Source: Povalibacter uvarum (GTDB taxonomy: Bacteria; Pseudomonadota; Gammaproteobacteria; Steroidobacterales; Steroidobacteraceae). From it: DNA of 64,000 nucleotides. A program made the position numbers and the translations under genes. Under the pieces are notes generated by a model. That model saw only the letters and a list, made by a program, of their open reading frames with translations. It was not told the DNA's origin and searched no databases. This document shows positions 61,813 through 64,000 of this stretch, one piece after another (the first letter of the stretch is position 1; every line of letters starts with the position of its first letter). The stretch covers positions 186,001 through 250,000 of the forward strand of contig NZ_JACHHZ010000004.1 of the NCBI RefSeq assembly GCF_014202975.1, read 5' to 3'.

Positions 61813-64000
61813 TCAGCTCTCCTTCGTACTTTCCAGATCGCGGGTGTCGGCGGCAGCCCGGTGATCGGGGATCGGGAACCAGCGGCTGTGCCGGACGGGC
61901 GTGCGATACGCCAGCCCCGCGGGGACCCGCAATTCGACTTCGGTGCCGGCGCCGACGCGGCTCCAGATGTTCATGTGGGCACGCATTTTCTTCGCGCGCT
62001 CGCGCATTCCGAGCAGGCCCCAGTGCCCATCGCGTCCGCCCGCGCGAAGGATGAGCGGATCGATGCCGTTGCCATCGTCGCGAATCACGACTCGCAGCGC
62101 GGCGCGATCATAGAAGACATCGACCTCGATCCCGTTTGCCTTCGCGTGTCGTGCTGCGTTCGTGAGCGCTTCGCGGGCGACGAGGAAGGCTTCCTCGCGA
62201 ACGATCGGGTGAAGATCGCGCGGGGCGCCATGCGCGGCTACGCGGACCTGGGTGCGGGCGTCGATCAGCAGATCCCGGCCCGTTGCCGCGATGTCCTGGG
62301 CGAGATCGCCCGAACCGCCGTTGAACGATCGCAGATCCTTCACCCGGTCCCGGCTCTCGATCATCACGTCGTCGGCGCGTTCGAGGACCTTCTCCATCAT
62401 CGCACGCGAAGGCTCCTGGGCAGGGATGCGCGCTGCGACCGATTGGAACCGCAGGATCAGTCCCTGCAGCCCCTGCAGCAGCGTGTCGTGCAGTTCGCGG
62501 GCGATCCGCTCGCGTTCGAGCATGCGTTCCTCGAGTCGCGCGCGCAGCCGCGCATTCGCACTTCGCACTTGAATGCGGGTCAGAACGAGCAGCAGAACCA
62601 CGAACGCCAGCACGCACAGTCCGCGGAACCACCACGTCTGGTAGAACTTGGGAAGAATCACGAAATGAATCGTGGCGCCGACTTCGTTCCAGACGTGATC
62701 TTCGTTCGCTGCCTGCAACTGGAATCGATAGTGGCCGGGGCCGAGGTTCGTGTATTCGGCGCGTCGTTCGCCACTCGTGAGGCGCCAGTCTTTGCTCAAC
62801 CCGTCGAGCCGGTAGCGGAAGAGGACGCGTTCCGGGACGGTCATGCTCCAGGCTGCGTACCGGATCTGGACATCCGTCGTGCCCGGGGGCAGCTCCATTC
62901 CCTGCACGGGATGACGGTATGTGTCGTCGTAGGAGACCGTCTTGATCGTCAACAGCGGCGCAAGGGGGTTGGGTACGATTCGCAGCGGGTCGATCCAGCT
63001 GATGCCATTGCCGGTCGCAATCCACAGCCGGTCGTCCGTGCCGCGAATCAATGCGGGGCGCCGGTCCTGAGGCGAGCCGTTCAACCCGTCGAATGCGCTG
63101 TACGTCTTGCACGTCACCTGCGCATCGCCCGAGCCGCCTCTGTACTGCGACCAGCTGTCGATGCGTGAAATGCCGGTGCTGCGAAAAACCCACAGATCGT
63201 CGCCGACGGCCGCCATGCCGGCGATGCCTACGAAGGGCTGGCAGGTGATGGGCACGAGCTTGCGAAACTTCGTGCCATCGAAGTGCATCAATGCTTTCTC
63301 GCCGGCAACCCAGAGATCGGTACCTTTCGCATGCAGCACTGTCGAGGTGCCTGTCGCGAGTCCGTCAGCCGCAGTGAAGAGTTGCACCCGATCGCCGGTG
63401 ATTCGCGCGAGCCGATCGTCGCGATAGCCGAACCAGAGATCGCCGCGATCATCGGCAACTGCGGCAAGCGCAGGCTCGCTGGGTAAATTTGCCGGCAGTC
63501 CTTCAAGCCAGTGCCCGTCCTTGAAGCGGAACATGCCCTTGCCGTCGACGGAGATCCAGAGCACGCCGCCGCGATCCGCTGTCATCGCGTTCACGTCGTG
63601 ACCGGCGGCTTCGTCAGGCAGAGGCGTGGGATGCAGGCGGCCGTCGAGGAGTCGGGCGATGCCGGTGGGACCACCGAACCAGATCGCGCCCTGTGCGGTG
63701 CGCGTTCCCGCGGTGAACGATGATGCGTGGATCTGCGATCGCTGTCCGTCCGTGTCGATCTGCAGCAGCGCGCCTCGGCTGCTCGAGACCCAGATCTGGC
63801 CCGCATCGCCGGCAATCAGTGTCTTTTCGGTGCCTTCGAGCACGGGCAACGGCAGCTTCACGACGTTGCCGCGGTTCAGGGCATCGATGCCGCTGGTCGT
63901 GCCCGCCCAGACAATCCCTTCGCGATCTTCGAACAGTCCGCCCGTCAGATGACCACTCAGGCCCTGCGGCTGGTCGAATTCCTGGACTGGCAGATCGCCC
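61813..64000 (-). CDS. Sensor histidine kinase with extracytoplasmic beta-propeller (N-terminus outside window)
   Basis: About 729 residues visible; the frame is open to the window edge (it begins near GDLPVQEFDQPQGLSG), so the true start is upstream. Repeats of the type EDREGIVWAGTTSGIDALNRG, RGGVLWISVDGKGMFRF and RGDLWFGYRDDRLARI form a two-component regulator propeller. Then come a Y_Y_Y domain (RYRLDGLSKDWRLTSGERRAEYTNL), a transmembrane helix (FRGLCVLAFVVLLLVLTRI), HisKA_3 with phospho-His in ARELHDTLLQGLQGL and HATPase (DDGNGIDPL..GLLGMRERAKKM). NarL partner adjacent. The layout recalls propeller sensors for polymers or nutrients. Confidence 0.93.
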   Translation of the reverse strand, partial: GDLPVQEFDQPQGLSGHLTGGLFEDREGIVWAGTTSGIDALNRGNVVKLPLPVLEGTEKTLIAGDAGQIWVSSSRGALLQIDTDGQRSQIHASSFTAGTRTAQGAIWFGGPTGIARLLDGRLHPTPLPDEAAGHDVNAMTADRGGVLWISVDGKGMFRFKDGHWLEGLPANLPSEPALAAVADDRGDLWFGYRDDRLARITGDRVQLFTAADGLATGTSTVLHAKGTDLWVAGEKALMHFDGTKFRKLVPITCQPFVGIAGMAAVGDDLWVFRSTGISRIDSWSQYRGGSGDAQVTCKTYSAFDGLNGSPQDRRPALIRGTDDRLWIATGNGISWIDPLRIVPNPLAPLLTIKTVSYDDTYRHPVQGMELPPGTTDVQIRYAAWSMTVPERVLFRYRLDGLSKDWRLTSGERRAEYTNLGPGHYRFQLQAANEDHVWNEVGATIHFVILPKFYQTWWFRGLCVLAFVVLLLVLTRIQVRSANARLRARLEERMLERERIARELHDTLLQGLQGLILRFQSVAARIPAQEPSRAMMEKVLERADDVMIESRDRVKDLRSFNGGSGDLAQDIAATGRDLLIDARTQVRVAAHGAPRDLHPIVREEAFLVAREALTNAARHAKANGIEVDVFYDRAALRVVIRDDGNGIDPLILRAGGRDGHWGLLGMRERAKKMRAHMNIWSRVGAGTEVELRVPAGLAYRTPVRHSRWFPIPDHRAAADTRDLESTKES

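Overview
The window (about 64 kb, GC-rich, densely coding) looks like chromosomal DNA of a high-GC gammaproteobacterium. The basis is gene order: rhlB facing trxA-rho; a run cutA-dsbD-tlpA-like-aroQ-accB-accC-prmA-DUF3426-dusB-fis-purH-purD; and groES-groEL next to it. Family-level placement (Xanthomonadales/Steroidobacteraceae-like) is inference from gene order and repeat types only. No rRNA, tRNA, prophage, IS transposase or CRISPR array was seen.

Layout. 1-2502: 3' part of an RND efflux permease. 2851-9971: M32 carboxypeptidase, ttcA, a small hydrolase, a lipoprotein, plsB and pldA (membrane phospholipid synthesis and turnover). 10093-13658: arfB, an MscS channel, YdcH-like and DUF3301 proteins, GMP/IMP nucleotidase. 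13660-19641: rhlB, trxA, rho and an EAL-CBS-GGDEF protein. 19657-36044: accessory and housekeeping genes (M20 peptidase, MBL hydrolase, MocR regulator, MarC, gor, PLP decarboxylase, several secreted or membrane proteins, a CheD-like protein, dctA, GNAT). 36108-38189: a kinase-like/Calx-beta membrane protein with altered catalytic motifs. 38700-51324: the long minus-strand housekeeping run. 51404-53729: heat-shock groESL with promoter, CIRCE operator and terminator. 53921-57046: a large secreted multidomain nuclease. 57133-64000: a four-gene minus-strand operon (propeller sensor kinase, NarL-type regulator, TonB-dependent receptor, Tat-exported spermidine-dehydrogenase-like flavoenzyme).

The most unusual structure lies between genes. 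About fifteen loci carry short tandem 7-8-mers, most arranged as two inverted arms around a spacer. The 'word' differs from locus to locus (TAGCGGT, GCTAGCC, GATAGCG, GATGAGC, GTTGACG types), but the edges are shared: GAAG outside arm 1, AGA(AG) inside arm 1, CTTC at the end of arm 2. One copy lies in frame inside prmA, one touches the gor start codon, and others overlap the likely starts or ends of ttcA, marC and dsbD. Two further families are interspersed: a REP-like GTGGGTCCGGCTTCAGCCGGAC element and a dRS3-like CCCGCGAAAGCGGG element.

The best candidate for an undescribed functional system is the 57-64 kb operon, predicted to sense an extracellular compound, import it across the outer membrane and oxidise it in the periplasm. 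The kinase-like/Calx-beta protein and the lamin-tail/NUC1/PKD/FIMAH-like nuclease are the next most unusual proteins. All calls come from reading sequence; no database search was run.
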